This document shows, one piece after another, positions 11,030 through 22,942 of a stretch of DNA of 64,000 nt. The position numbers were made by a program, and so were the translations under genes. Source of the stretch: Begonia masoniana. Its lineage: Eukaryota > Streptophyta > Magnoliopsida > Cucurbitales > Begoniaceae. The notes beneath the pieces are model-generated. The model saw only the letters and a list, made by a program, of their open reading frames with translations. It did no database searches and had not been told where the DNA came from. The stretch spans positions 10,515,290 through 10,579,289 of the forward strand of contig CM039502.1 of assembly GCA_022432975.1 (NCBI GenBank). The letters run 5' to 3'. Numbering within the stretch: position 1 is the stretch's first letter; each line of letters starts with the position of its first letter.

Positions 11030-14000
11030 CTCCCCCTCAATGTCGGCCATCATGTTGAGTTGCTTTCGAAATTCTTCAAATTTTCTGACATTCAGACTTT
11101 TTGTGAATAAATCCGCAACTTGATTGGTTGTCTCCACATGACGCATCTCTATCTCTTCTTGTAAGACTTTTTCTCTAATGAAATGATAATGCACTTCCAC
11201 ATGCTTAGTCATTGCATGAAATACCGGATTTTCGGCCAAACGGATTGCTGATTGATTATCGCAATAAAGTGGTATTGCATAATCAACTGGTAGGTGCAAA
11301 TCTTCCATTAACTGAAGTAGCCATGCACTCTCCTGAGCTGCCATGGCCGCTGCTCGGTACTCTGCTTCAGTAGTTGATAGTGACACTGTTGGTTGTCGTT
11401 TGCTACACCAGGAAATTGTTCCACCTCCGAGTGTAAACACATATCCGGTCGTTGATCGACGCGTGTCAAGATCTCCAGCATAATCTGCGTCGCAATAGCC
11501 AACCAATTTGCAATCGCCACCTCTTTTGTACAAAAGACCATAGTCAAATGTACCTTTGATATACCTTACAATTCGTCGAACCGCTTCTAAGTGAGACTTC
11601 TTTGGATTCTGCATGTATCGACTGACAACACCAACTGCAAAAGAAATGTCAGGTCGGGTCAGAGTTAGGTAAATTAGACTACCCACGAGTTGTCGATACA
11701 TCGTCGTATCCGCCAAATCTTTGCCTTCATGTGCACACATCTTGGCATTGGCATCCATTGGTGTTGAAATTGGCTTGCACTCTTGCATACCAAACTTTTG
11801 TAACAAATCTATGGAGTATTTCTTTTGACATAGAAATAAATCATCACTTGTTCGATCGATTTCTAATCCGAGAAAATGTTTGAGCTCTCCAAGCTCTTTC
11901 ATCTGGAAGCGAACAGACAAATTTTTCTTTGTTTGATGAATCTCTTCTTCGTCGTCTCCCGTGATGATCAAATCATCCACGTAAATCAACACCACTGCTA
12001 GTTTTGCTTCTCTAGTTTTCACAAACAAACTAGAATCTGCATGTGCCAACAAGTAACCACTTTTGGTCAGAAATTCGGCAATCTTGCCGTACCATGCTCT
12101 TGGCGCTTGCTTCAATCCATATAGCGCCTTTCTCAACTTGCATACATAATCGGGACGAGTTCTGCTCTCGAACCCCCTTGGTTGGACCATGTATATCTCT
12201 CGATCCAACTCTCCATGCAAGAAAGCATTTTTCACATCCATCTGCCAGAGTTTCCAGTCTTTGTTGGTTGCAAGAGCTAGAAGGACTCGCACAGTTGTAA
12301 TCTTCGCCACTGGACTAAACGTCTCATCGTAGTCAAGTCCGTACTGCTGAGAGAAGCCACGAGCTACCAACCGAGCCTTGTATCGCTCGATCGATCCATC
12401 TGGACGAGTCTTGATCTTATAGACCCATTTGCAAGAAATTGGCTTTACTTCTCTTGGCTTTGGCACAAGCTCCCATGTTTGATTCTGGTCCAATGCTAGA
12501 ATCTCTTCCTTCATAGCTTTGACCCATTCAGCTCTTTGAAAAGCTTCTTCAAATGTCTCTGGCTCTTTTGGACTCTCCACTCTTGCTACAGCTACATTGG
12601 CATACCTCGGATTCGGCATCCGAACTCTTGTCGACCTCCTAAGCTGTGATTGTGGACTTGTTACTTCTTGACTTGCTTCTTCTTCTTCAACTGGTCTCTG
12701 ATAAATACCAGTTTGCCATGGATTCTCAGTCGTTGTGTGATTATCATCATCTTCCACCTCTTCATGTGCTACTGGATCTTGTCGCACCTTTACAACTTGC
12801 TCCCCCATTAGTTGTAATTGATCTTCAAGAATTTTAGAATCTGGTAATTCCTCTTCGTTAGAAGACCACCACGAAGATGCTTCATCAAACACCACATTTC
12901 GTGATACAAAGCTTCTACCACTCTTTGGATCATAACATTTCCACCCTTTTCTTTGATTGTCATATCCAATGAAGATACAACGAATCGCCTTCTTATCAAA
13001 TTTGCTACGCAAATGATCTGACACAAATACGTAACACACACAGCCGAAAACTCGGAAGTGACCAACTGTAGGTTTTGCATTCCACAATCTCTCAAACGGT
13101 GAAACAAATCCGAGCCTTGGTTGAGGAAGTCGGTTGATAACATAGGCTGCAGTCTTTATGCACTCAGCCCAAAATCTTCCTTGGACATTCCTTCCATGTA
13201 GCATACTCCGACAAATCTCTGCCAAATGTCGGTTCTTCCTTTCAGCTACGCCATTTTGTTGTGGCGTATTTGGACAACTCATCTGATGACGGATTCGACA
13301 TTGTCGCAAGTATTGAGAAAACTCGTTTGACATATATTCTCCTCCATTATCCGTGCGCAAACATTGGATTTTCCTTCCAACTTCTCCTTCCACGACTTCT
13401 TTGAACTCCTTGAATTTTAAGATCGTCTCGGATTTTTCTTTCATGAAGAAAACCCAAACATATCTAGAGAAGTCATCAATGAATGTAACCATATATCGCA
13501 TCTCGCTAATAGATGGTTGTTTGACTCGCCCAAAGACATCAGAGTGTACCAACTCCAGTGGCATCTTCGCCTTGAACTTTGATTCTTCATACGGTAGTTG
13601 ATGTGCTTTACCGTATTGACAACCCGCACACACTGTGTCTTCTCTAACTTCTAGTTGAGGAAGACCCCTGAGCATCGATTTCTTCATCATCACTTTCAAC
13701 TTGTGATAACCAACGTGCCCTAACCTTGCGTGCCACAGATCTGCCGTCTCATTCTTGCGAGTCTTATCTACATAAGCCGTCTCTGCTGTCATTACATAGA
13801 TAGACTCCAGCTTTTGTCCTTCCATCGTTGGTGTACCCGAGATCTTCACATCTTCGTACACCTTGACATCTTGGGGACCGAACAAGACATAACGGCCAGA
13901 TGATGTCAACTGCGCCACCGATAGCAGGTTTTTCTTCATGCCGGGTACATGAAACACCTCTTGAAGCGGCACCTCGTTAGGAGTGTAACGAGACACAATG

Positions 14001-15115
14001 GTTGTTTTACCAATATGAGAAATTGGTAACCTGGAGTTATTGGCCGTTACCACCACACGACTCCCTTTATACTCCACCATCTCTTGCAGCTTACTCTCAT
14101 CACCGGTCATATGATTCGAACAACCGGAGTCGACGATCCAATCTTTATCATAGTCAATTCGCCCTGGTACTGTCACTGCAAGCGCCGATTCATCTTCTTC
14201 CACTGCCAGAGATGCGACGGCATCCCAATCATCATCACTTGAATTTTCTGTTTTGGAGGTCGCTGTGTTTCCTTCGGCATTTCTTTTCTTGGACCAACAA
14301 TCTTTTGCCATGTGGCCCTTCTTCCCGCAGTTGTGGCAGTTACCATCAAACCTCTTGTTTTGCCTGGACGAATTACTTCGATTTTCGTTCTTCTGAGCTC
14401 CCCCTGACCGAGGGTTCCCATGATGATCTGCCTTGTCATCATTCTTCCATGATCCTTTGCCACTATTCGGTTTAGACCACCCTTTGTTCTTCTTGACAAA
14501 GAGTGCTTCTTCCTCACTCTTCCGTGAGCTTTCACCGATCTCTTTGGCCATCGCTTATTGGTCAGATAGTAGATTTTCAAAATCCACTAATGACGGTTGA
14601 GTAGGCCACCCTTGTAAGGCAGTAACAAAGCCTCCGTATTTTGGATTCAAACCATGAATGATGATTCTTCTCATTCTTGGTTCCTTGATTGTGGCTTCAG
14701 GATCTAGCTCAGAAATTTCCCGGCACAAGGTCTTTACCTTGTGAAAGTACTGATTGATCGTCATATCACGCTGCTTGATAGATAACAACTCATTTTCGAG
14801 GAGTTGTAATCTCATGTCGTTTTTCCTTGAGAAGAGTGCTTTGAAAGTGTCCCAAGCTGATTTCGGCGTTTCAGCTTGCCTAATGTGCTCCAGCATTTCC
14901 TCATCTATTGTGCTCTTTATCGCGAACATGGTCTTTCCTGCCTTAATCCTCCACTTCCGGGCGGCATTTTCATCTGTTGGGATCGTGGTTTCATTACCAC
15001 CAATGATGTCCCACAGATCCTGACCTTGCAAGTATGACTCCATGCACGTTGACCATGTGTTATAATTTGTGTTGATGAGTTTCTTGATACCTCCCATAAC
15101 CTGAAGGTCACTCAT
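11024..15115 (-). pseudogene. Copia C gag-pol polyprotein, one in-frame stop
   Basis: One reading frame of about 1,363 codons from the ATG at 15115, broken only by a TAA at 14555-14557. Before the stop: the gag core (MSDLQVMGGIKKL..., ending LENLLSDQ-like, 186 residues). After it, 1,175 residues: zinc knuckle [14 protein letters not shown] (Cys72 to Cys85 from the ATG at 14551), protease WIVDSGCSNH (Asp141), pre-integrase DLWHARLGH, integrase (LVHSDVFG, LRTDNGGEY, PQQNGVAERKNRH), reverse transcriptase with YVDDLIITG, and RNase H ([24 protein letters not shown]). All catalytic residues I can check are present. The related copy D reads GAA (Glu) at the stop position, so a point change is the simplest explanation. 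Length and order are normal for Copia. Confidence 0.93.
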
Positions 15116-15279
15116 TGTTTTGGCAGAACTCCGACACTACCAAACAAATTTTTTGACTCTAAACTTTTAGAATCGCTCACCACTCACAACACAAAAAACA
15201 CTCCCCAAATAATCTCTAAAAATTTTTCTGATGTGGAAGATCAGTTAAAAACCGCAACCACAGAGCATACTAAATTTAA

Positions 15280-15307
15280 AGAAATCACCCAGGCTCTGAT
15301 ATCACTT
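15280..15307 (-). other. Primer binding site of Copia C
   Basis: GGCTCTGATATCAC lies 1-2 bases before the right LTR. Its reverse complement GTGATATCAGAGCC is the tRNA-Met complement with one change (TATC for GTATC context). Copy D keeps GGCTCTGATACCAC. Confidence 0.75.
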
Positions 15308-15475
15308 TGTTGAACACAAATAAGAAAATACTACACACACTTTATTGAATAAAAATACTACAACCACTCACTTTCTCTACGATATTTGAGATGAGATGAG
15401 ATGAATTGAATCTTTTCATTTAATAGGTGGGTCATTCATTTAATAGGTGGAGGTGGATGACATTGAATATCAACA
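15308..15475 (-). mobile_element. 5' LTR of Copia C
   Basis: 168 bp, identical to 10862-11029 by eye. It is followed by the target copy TTGAC at 15476-15480. Confidence 0.95.
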
Positions 15476-16373
15476 TTGACTTTTGAAATTTTGGCGGAAA
15501 GTGGGACTGTCATTTTCGATCCACCTAACGACGTGGCCAGATTTAACTGTCTCTCATTTCGACGTTCTAAACACGTTGGTAATCTCCGTTTGTTAAAATT
15601 TTATTATGATCATTTAGCACATATACAGAGATGATGTTTAAAACTTTATTTTTAGTATTTAATTTAAAAAATTCTAAATTAGTGTCGATAAGTATTTAAC
15701 ATTGGACGAATTCTAAATTCTTAGTATGTCTGAAGTTTCGGATGTCGAGAATATATAATTGGAACTTTTGAGTTTTATTGTCGATCACTTGTGAACTGGC
15801 TCTATGCAAGGTCAATTGTTATTTCTTTGAGATTTTGGTTCATAGTTCTGAAGAAGGACCCATCTAGTATCTCTAGTCTTTTGATTGGGATTTTAGTGTC
15901 AAATTTGTTTTAGGTTTTGACGATTTTATTGATTACGACATCTCTTTTCGATAATGAGTTTTGTTCGGTTTGTAAGACTGTAGTCGTAATTGAGATAGAG
16001 GTTTGTTTTTATGTCCAGCATCATTGTTTACAAACTTTATTTTGAGACATGTTCTCATATGAAATGACATGTCTATGTTATGATTTGTCGATTTTGTTGT
16101 ACTATTTATTATTTTTCAATGGACATGTTTATTAACAGCATGCATATTACATTATTGATCAACCTGTGAAGGAGTTTTATTTTTTACGCACATTCATTAG
16201 AGTAAGTGTTTGTTTTTTTTAACTAGAGTAATAAGACAGCTGATTGTGTTGTGTCCTTGAGTGTCATACTCTAAACCTGATAATGGTCTTTATTTTCATG
16301 GCTTTAGTGATCGCAGAGCATCGCCGTTATAAATGCATATGTCTAAGCCAGTCTTCGGGTTATGACACAATTA

Positions 16374-16387
16374 AATTGGCATCTGAG
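16374..16387 (+). other. Decayed primer binding site of Gypsy K
   Basis: ATTGGCATCTGAGC follows the LTR end GACACA and corresponds to TTGGTATCAGAGC with two changes, a tRNA-Met type site. Confidence 0.6.
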
Positions 16388-19300
16388 CATGGTTCTCATG
16401 TTCTTGGAAGTGATCGCTTAAGAATTTTATAATGTAGTTTGGGCTTTCGTCCATTGTTCATGGAATTGTTTTAACACCTAGTATTAAAAAATATTTGTTT
16501 TGGTCGTCCACAGGAGAAAGACATTTTTTTTTTTCAATCCGCAAGGTAATAGTTTGAAACGCTTAGAAATTTTTTGGAAAGCATGTTAAGTAAATTTCAA
16601 AATCGATTGGAGAAATCTTTTCAAGAGATATGAGTATGTAAGCTCACCTAGGTTGGTAGTGGGCCAATTTTTATTTTTTATTATTTATTTATTTATTTAT
16701 TTATTTTTTTTAAGGTTAAGAATTTGTTTTATAACTTGACCCAAAATTTTAATCTCTTTATTAAGTCCTAAAGCTAGTTGCATCATGTGGTAACTCGTTA
16801 TATTTAGGATAAGACCCTTTGTTAGTAGAGTTACATTCATAAAACAAATTGTTTCCGTTCATGGAATGCAGCAGCTGGAGAAGGATTTACCATCTCACTC
16901 TAGCCATGTTGTGAGTGTAGAATTCTTTTAAGGAATTTAAAAATGTTTGGTGTAGGTGGGACCCCTTCGATAATACTTTTTCCAAAGGAACAACTGCAAC
17001 AAAAGAATTTCCTTGATCGAATCTTTGTATGAACCAGGAAGAGATTGTATGAACCAGGAAGAGATGGTGATGATAAAATAGTTGTGATGCCCTCAAGCCC
17101 GATTAATGAATATATCGTGATAATTTCTTAGGTTGTATCCAACCAATTTGATGGTAGTGTTTCAGATAGGTTGATAGCCAATTAACGATTTATAGAATTT
17201 TTCCTTAATTTCTTAGTCGATCCTAGGAGTTCTTTTCTTAGGCGAATCTGGAGATCGTAATTAGTTTGTTTCTTGTTTCGTATTGCTTCGTTCGAATTCC
17301 GTTCAGTTCCAATTAATCACACCTTTTTTTTTTTTTTTTTTGTTGTCTCTGTATTTGTGTTTTGTTTGGCAATGAGGGTTTTAGTGCCACTATTGACAAT
17401 CAAAACATCCATAGTGGTCGCAGTGTGGTGTATTCCGTATTTGAGTTGATTGCCTTGGTTAGTTATCTTAATTTTTCTAAGAACCCGATTGTTTTATTGT
17501 TAGAGTTTTTTGACGCCAGTTCTTTTATGGATTATGATAAAGTAAAATTTATGGTCAGTTCTCATCTAAAGAAAATTTCATTGTCTCGCCAGAACATTGA
17601 GCTCTTGTTTACTACAACAGTTTTCGCGTAGTATCAATCAATCAAATTCTCAAAGTTGCCTGAGTGGTCTTCAAAGATTGGAGTTGTATAAAAATCTTAC
17701 GTTGATCCGTGGTCGGCGTGACAATAAGACAAGGTCCACATGGGATTGTTGCTAGGAGCGTTAGATGTGTTTCCTGGTGGCTTGTTGGCTTTGCTGCCTG
17801 AGTAGTATATTGAATTTTGCATTGAATGGTTCAAGGTTTCTAATTCAATCTCGACCATGTCATTCATGAGAGTCTCAGCGGGATTATGAAATTCAAGATC
17901 TTAATTGTAAGAGTTGATAAGTAAAAGTCATTTGTGAGAGTGCATCTTTGTTCAGCGACATGTGTAGTTTGTGAGAAGGATGATGTCTCTTTATGCTTTG
18001 CATCGTTCTTTTTTTTTTCAAAAACTGATTGAATGTCAGTGTAGAAGAAGTATTCATTGGCTAGGATAAATTAATGGTTTGACTTGTTAGGTAGGTCTTA
18101 TTGTTTCGTTTTTCAAAGCTTGAGTTGAGGTTCGAATGTCATTGGTTGAGATTTCATATAAAGATATCCTGAAGAAGGCTTTTTGTTCGAAGTACGGGGA
18201 TTTAGATGTTGCTAGTCTCACCTTTCAGTTTGACCAATGTCTGTCTGCCTTCTTAAATCTTATGAATTGTCTTTGAGGTCGTTAGAATCAACTCTTCGTA
18301 GTCTTCGTCGGAGACGTCTTGCTTTCTCTAAGTTTCTATGACAACATATAATCGAAGACATAAGGTGTTGTGGACATTGAGTTATTGCTAGTAGTCTGCC
18401 ATGAGAGAATAGTGCAACTTTTGGTATCTGAAAGTAAAGGTTTTTGGAATCGCGGTGTCTTGTTCAGAATTCAATAAATCCTTTTAGGTTCAAATATGTC
18501 ATGTACTGGCAGTTGTCTATGATTGCATTAGGAATTCATAGATTTTTTTGCCTGGTTGGCTGTCAATGTCTTCTTAAGTAATTCTTTTCCTTGCAACTTA
18601 GCCATTGACCTAGCTGACTTGGAAGTGTGGCAGGTCTTTTTAGGATAGTCTGTGTCAAGGTACACTTAGGAAGTTAACGTGCAAGTTAGTGTGTGCACTA
18701 ATTCTAGCGGTACCTCATAGTTATATCACTAAGCAATTTACTCTAAGGCATCGTTAGCTAGTTTTTGGTTTTAAAATGACGTTGCAGTTTAGGTGATTAC
18801 TTATGCATTCAACATACAGGTTTCCGTGAGCCTAGTTTTTTCACTTGTGTCATGGAGTTAGTTGGAAAATTTGTTCTAAAGCTTTGGAAGAGCTTTTAAT
18901 TTAGTGTGAAGTTTCAAGTGCATTCTTATCATAATTTTGAGTGTCATTTCACTTAGCTAAACTTGGTGCTAGGAAAGTACTAGTGATAAAGTGTTGGAAG
19001 GTTGTGATTTATTTAGAGTGTCGTTTAGACATGGCAGATGTCATATTTGATCTTCTAAACCAAACTTTAAAAAGATGTTTTCCCTATCTAGTTTTTATGA
19101 GTGATATGTGATAAAATACCATAAAGTTGTATCTCGGGTATAAAGAGGACTCCACATCAGTTCGATGTAGTTTGGATCGTTGTTAATCAGCTGACTAATT
19201 CCACCTATTTTATTCCAATTTGAGTAGACTTTTCCCTTATCCCAAATCAGATCGTTCATTTGTCGATAACACCGTTCATTTTCAGAGCGTACCTTCCATA

Positions 19301-19803
19301 TTTTTGTTCAGATTAGCTTCTCACCACATGTATGTGATAGGTGAGATCATGTTGTTTTTTGTTATGTTGAGAGTTGTTATTGGAGCGAGTTCTCCAAAGA
19401 GTTGTGTTAAGTCGTTAGTCCTAGATAAAGTACTGACCTATTTAAATGTGTAGAAAGAATTGGTGATGATTTCTTAAAACTTGATTTGTCTCCACATATT
19501 GGGTACAACCATAATATTTTCCTTATACCCATGTTGAGTAAGCTCATACCACATTATCTCCCTAACTAACGTTCCTAGTGATAAGGATGTCTTCTATGAA
19601 GATAATTTGAATCGATTTTAGGTTGAGAGTGCAGAATTCTTTATTCGGTAGATCCCTTTAGTTGTTGCATTGTAAAAGTGTTAGTATGACAAGAAATCTA
19701 CTTGGGAACTCAAGTTTGATATGTATCGTAAGTAGCCTCAATTATTCGTTGGTTTCCATGAGTATGCTTTAAATTTTGAAAACGAAATTTCTTAAGGGAA
19801 GAA
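16388..19803 (+). pseudogene. Decayed Gypsy K pol
   Basis: Most of this stretch has lost readable frames. What can still be read: an RNase H-like VITYA segment near 18795; an integrase core segment HQFDVVWIVVNQLTNSTYF near 19155-19215, where the family has VVDRLTKSAHF; a C-terminal block near 19530-19800 including the start of HVSMLRK-like sequence, IPLVVALVKVL and STWELKFDMYRK, then FENEIS and an LTR-adjacent stop like that of element H. The block order fits a Tekay/Del-like chromovirus. The internal region is only 3.4 kb, so gag, protease and much of reverse transcriptase are deleted or unrecognisable. Confidence 0.6.
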
Positions 19804-20010
19804 TGTAAATTCTCTATTTTTTACAAGTAAAAAAATTTATTTAAAAAAAAAAAACCAACATTTTCTCACTTCTCCTCTATCTTTCAGAGCTCTCTCTCTC
19901 TACATCATAATCATTCTCTCAAATTTTCAATTCTTGACGGCCACTTTCACAGGCTCTTTGGACTATAGAGGTGTTCGACACTTCCACCATAAAATTGAGG
20001 AACCTTAAAG
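19804..20010 (+). mobile_element. Truncated 3' LTR of Gypsy K
   Basis: Matches the start of the 5' LTR (TGTAAATTCTC..., CAACATTTTCTC, CT-rich run, CACCATAAA) for about 200 bp. It then ends at T- and A-runs next to the MULE end. Confidence 0.6.
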
Positions 20011-20049
20011 TATCAATTTTTTTTTTTTTTAAAAAACACCTTAAAGTAT

Positions 20050-20570
20050 TAACCCTAATAAAACAAACTTCAAACTATAAAAAACCTAATAATTTGAACC
20101 CCGACGGATGACCGATAGCCTCATGTTCCTCATTTTACAAAGAGAATAGGGGGTCATTCCCCATGCGTGACCCCTCGTTCTCCACAGGGGTCAACACGGG
20201 GGAGTAGAATCCCCGCGCACGTGCGTTGCACGTGAAACAACACGGGTGGCCGAACTAAAATAACCCCCATTTTATTCGGTAGTCGACGCGAAGGTGTAAA
20301 ACCCCCCACGCACCTGCGTTGCACGTGAAAAAACACAGGGGGCCGTTCATTTTATGTCGGCACTCCGTGTTACAGAGAAATTTTAAAACGTTCAAGACGT
20401 AAGGGGCCGTGTTCTAGACGCGGATGGCCGTGTTCTAGACGCTGGAGGCCGTGTTCAGCCCTAGGGCTGATAACAGGGGGCGTTCTCTCTCACACGGGAG
20501 GCCGATCTCCCGATAGTATAAATAAGATCGGCCCTCTGTGTACCTCCTCCTTCTGAAACTGAGAGAAAAG
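20050..20570. repeat. Left terminal region of the MULE
   Basis: Inverted relative to 46560-47130. Contains GAACCCCGACGGATGACCGA, TTTTACAAAGAGAAT, double CACGTG-type sites at 20218-20234 and 20311-20327, repeats of GGCCGTGTTC near 20407-20455, and a possible TATA (AGTATAAATAAG) near 20515. Copia A begins directly after it. Confidence 0.75.
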
Positions 20571-20726
20571 TGTTGACTTAAATGGTGTTTATGTCTAAAT
20601 ATGTTTTTGATGATTGTGATTAATAAGAAATATATAAACTGTATAATTGATTTACTGTATTTATTACATTTATCTGGAAATACCCTTTGAAAAGGGTATT
20701 ATGTTTCTGACGTTTTTGGCTAAGTG

Positions 20727-20965
20727 TTATTAGTCAGAAGTCAGTCGTCCAAACTTACAAGACAGACGCAGTCGTCCAAACTTACAAAATAGACGCAGTC
20801 GTCCAAAGTCAAGACAGACGCAGTCGTCCAAAGTCAAGTTGACGTAGTCGTTCAAAGTCAAGACAGACGCAGTCGTTCAAAGTCAAGACAGACGCAGTCG
20901 TCCAAAGTAAAAATAGACGTTGTCGTCCAAAGTAAAAACAGACGCTGTCGTCCAAAGTACTCGCC
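20727..20965 (+). repeat. About 26-bp tandem array in SIRE A LTR
   Basis: About nine units of CAGTCGTCCAAAGTC plus AAGACAGACG with small changes. The 3' LTR carries only about six (40926-41085), which accounts for most of the length difference between the LTRs. Confidence 0.9.
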
Positions 20966-21179
20966 CGAATATCAAGCGTCCAAATTGTACGAGCATGTGT
21001 TCAAAGACAGAACAACGATTTGATGCAGAGCATTCGTCCAAAGGGGGAATGTTCAGAGTCTTAACAACGCCGAATTAAATACCGCGAGTGATAGCGACTT
21101 TAGTTCTCAACGGATATTTTTCTGCGTATGGATGCTCTCCAACGGTCATATTTTTGAATGAGACGCGGATTACAGACTA

Positions 21180-21191
21180 GAGTATAAAAAG
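21180..21191 (+). promoter_or_regulatory. TATA-box region of SIRE A LTR
   Basis: AGAGTATAAAAAG, preceded by CAACGG and GACGCGGATTACAGAC-type sequence. The same arrangement appears at about 41317 (3' LTR) and 61983 (GAGTATAAATAG in SIRE B). Confidence 0.6.
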
Positions 21192-21492
21192 AAGAATGAA
21201 TCTCGGAAGAAGAACTTTTTGCCAATTTCTTGAACAGTTACTAAAAACTCCTATGAGCTCACGCAATAATCTTTGTTTTACATCTCTCTGCACTAGAATT
21301 TGAGATTTTGTCTTGTGAGAGTGTAATCTCTGTGCTCAATATTTTCATCCTGTAAAAACTGTAAGGCAGTGGATTGACGCCCGTGAAGTTCAATCCAGAA
21401 GTGTGAAAGGCAGTTGATTGGCCCCCGTGAAGTCCAATCAAGTTTTCTCATGGAAGAGAAGTAGTGAATCTTCAAGGGGGAAATCCTTAAAG

Positions 21493-21523
21493 CGTGGACG
21501 TAGGCAAGGTTAGCCGAACCACG
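21493..21523 (+). repeat. Conserved LTR stem-loop
   Basis: CGTGGACGTAGGC and GCCGAACCACG can pair across a short loop. It lies in the transcribed 3' part of the LTR and recurs at 41631-41661 and 62297-62327, with a related form near 44339-44377 in solo LTR M. Confidence 0.75.
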
Positions 21524-21675
21524 TAAAAATCACGGTGTTATTTTTTTTTCTCTCTCTCTTTGTTTATTTTGAATTTGTAAGCATTATTTTAAGTAATTTA
21601 TATTGCACTAAGTAAACAAGATTAGAAGAGAAAAGTATAATTCATCCCCCTCTTAGACAATAACGGTCATACAAT

Positions 21676-21687
21676 TGGTATCAGAGC
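21676..21687 (+). other. Primer binding site of SIRE A
   Basis: TGGTATCAGAGC, the standard tRNA-Met complement, lies two bases after the 5' LTR end. Confidence 0.9.
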
Positions 21688-21723
21688 GGGTTTAATATTG
21701 TCTATATTGTGATAGAATTAGAA

Positions 21724-22937
21724 ATGACATTCAACACCAACACCTCACACGTAGAAGGCCAATCTATTACTAAACCTCCATTCTTTGATAGAAATGATTA
21801 TGTTTATTGGAAGTCTAGGATGAGAATTTTTGTTCAGGCTATGGATTATAATTTATGGAATATCATAGAAAATGGACCATTTAGGGCTGTGAAAACTGAG
21901 AATGAGATTAGTGTTCCTAAGGCCTTTCATGAATTAACTGAGTCCGATAAGAGAAATCTAAGTTTGAATGCTAAAGCTATGTGCACTTAATAGAGATGAG
22001 TTCAACAGAGTTTAAGAGTGTGATAGTGCATAGAAAATATGACATTTATTGGAAGTTACACACGAGGAGACTAACCAAGTAAAAGAAAATAAAATGAGCA
22101 TGTTAGTTCATGAGTATGAACTATTTTCTATGAAAAAAGAAGAATTAATTAGTTCAATGTTTATGAGATTTACTAACATTACTAATGGTTTAAAAGTGCT
22201 TGGTAAGATATATTCCAGTGAAGAACTAGTAAGAAAGATCTTGAGATGTCTACTAAGAGGATGACATCCAAAAGTAACGGCCATTCAAGAAGCAAGAGAT
22301 CTCAAGGCGCTCAAACTTGAAGAGCTTATTGGTTCTCTCATGACACATGAGATAACCATGAGAGCAAATGAAAAGAAGGACCTTAGAGAAAAGGAGATCT
22401 CCAAAAGAAAAAACATTGCACTCAAAGTCTCCTCAAGCAAACAAGAAGAATCTGGGGAAGACGACGATGATGAGGATATAGCCCTTATTACTAGAAGGTT
22501 CAACAAATTTCTCCAGAGAAAGAGGATGCAAGGGAAGAAATTCTCAAAGGGAGAAAAGCTTCAAAAGGAGAAGGAAATCACATGGTTTGAGTGTGGGAAG
22601 CCTGGTCACATCAAGGCTGAGTGTCCACAAGCAAAGAAGAATCCCAAGAAATTTAAGAAGAGAGCCATGAAGGCTGCTTTGGATGACAGTGAGAGTGACA
22701 CTTCATCCGAAGATGAAGAAGTTGCAAATCTTTGCTTTATGACACACGAAAATCAGGTTAGTTTCTTTTCTAGTGATAGTGAAACTGAAGATAGTGATCT
22801 AGTTGATGTATTCAATGATTTAGTCAAACAATACAGCATGCTTAAGACTAAATTCAACTTGTTAAAGAAGGAAAATGCATACTTGGTTGAAAAGCATGCT
22901 AAGGAGTGTATTTTGCTTGAAAAGGAGATAGATGATC
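21724..22937 (+). pseudogene. SIRE A gag, N-terminal and central part
   Basis: Starts at ATG 21724 (MTFNTNTSHVEGQ), matching the gag start of SIRE B at 62529. The frame is first lost near 21982 where about 20 bases present in B are missing. It resumes at 22049 and continues to the Gypsy H insertion with one TGA at 22262-22264 where B has a Trp codon (SWQPK). Features: a gag core (YVYWKSRMRIFVQAMDY), an acidic/lysine-rich linker, and a zinc knuckle WFECGKPGHIKAEC whose first Cys is Trp (B has Cys). A leucine-rich coiled-coil-like segment before the insertion reads LKTKFNLLKKENAYL. The protein would form the capsid. Confidence 0.85.
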
Positions 22938-22942
22938 TTAAG

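Larger units (their letters stand above)
10862..15475 (-). mobile_element. Young Copia element C with identical LTRs
   Basis: A 4,614-bp element flanked by TTGAC (10857-10861 and 15476-15480). Both LTRs (10862-11029 and 15308-15475) are 168 bp and read identical base for base. The purine tract (reverse complement of CTCCCCCTCAA) touches the left LTR and the primer site (GGCTCTGATATCA, reverse complement) touches the right one, so it is on the minus strand. Identical LTRs mean a very recent insertion. Confidence 0.95.
10157..16369 (+). mobile_element. 5' LTR of Gypsy K, split by Copia C
   Basis: The LTR runs 10157-10861 and 15481-16369, ending GGGTTATGACACA just before the primer site. Without Copia C and one target copy it is about 1.6 kb. 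A CT-rich tract lies at 10215-10330. Confidence 0.55.
10157..20010 (+). mobile_element. Decayed Gypsy chromovirus-type element K
   Basis: TGTAAAATTCTC at 10157 and TGTAAATTCTC at 19804 start related LTRs. Both run into an ACATTTTCTC and pyrimidine-rich tract, then TTCTTGNC and CACCATAAA. A decayed primer site follows the 5' LTR at 16374. Integrase and C-terminal remnants (about 18780-19803) give the plus orientation and a Tekay/Del-like relationship. Copia C sits inside the 5' LTR; the 3' LTR stops near 20010 where MULE sequence begins. Confidence 0.65.
20571..21673 (+). mobile_element. 5' LTR of SIRE A
   Basis: TGTTGACTTAAATGG... to ...GGTCATACA, 1,103 bp. Parts in order: palindrome (20679-20700), tandem array (20727-20965), promoter-like region with TATA near 21182, stem-loop (21493-21523), and a CT-rich run near 21541-21560. 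Confidence 0.93.

Noticed and set aside
12043..14475. Plus-strand frames inside Copia C
   Set aside because: Antisense shadows of the intact minus-strand polyprotein.
14555..14557. Separate gag and pol genes in Copia C
   Set aside because: Same frame on both sides of a single TAA and copy D has a sense codon there; one polyprotein with a point lesion is simpler.
17362..17631. Frame of 89 residues as a possible gene
   Set aside because: Lies in decayed Gypsy K interior, no recognised domain, length within chance for AT-rich DNA.
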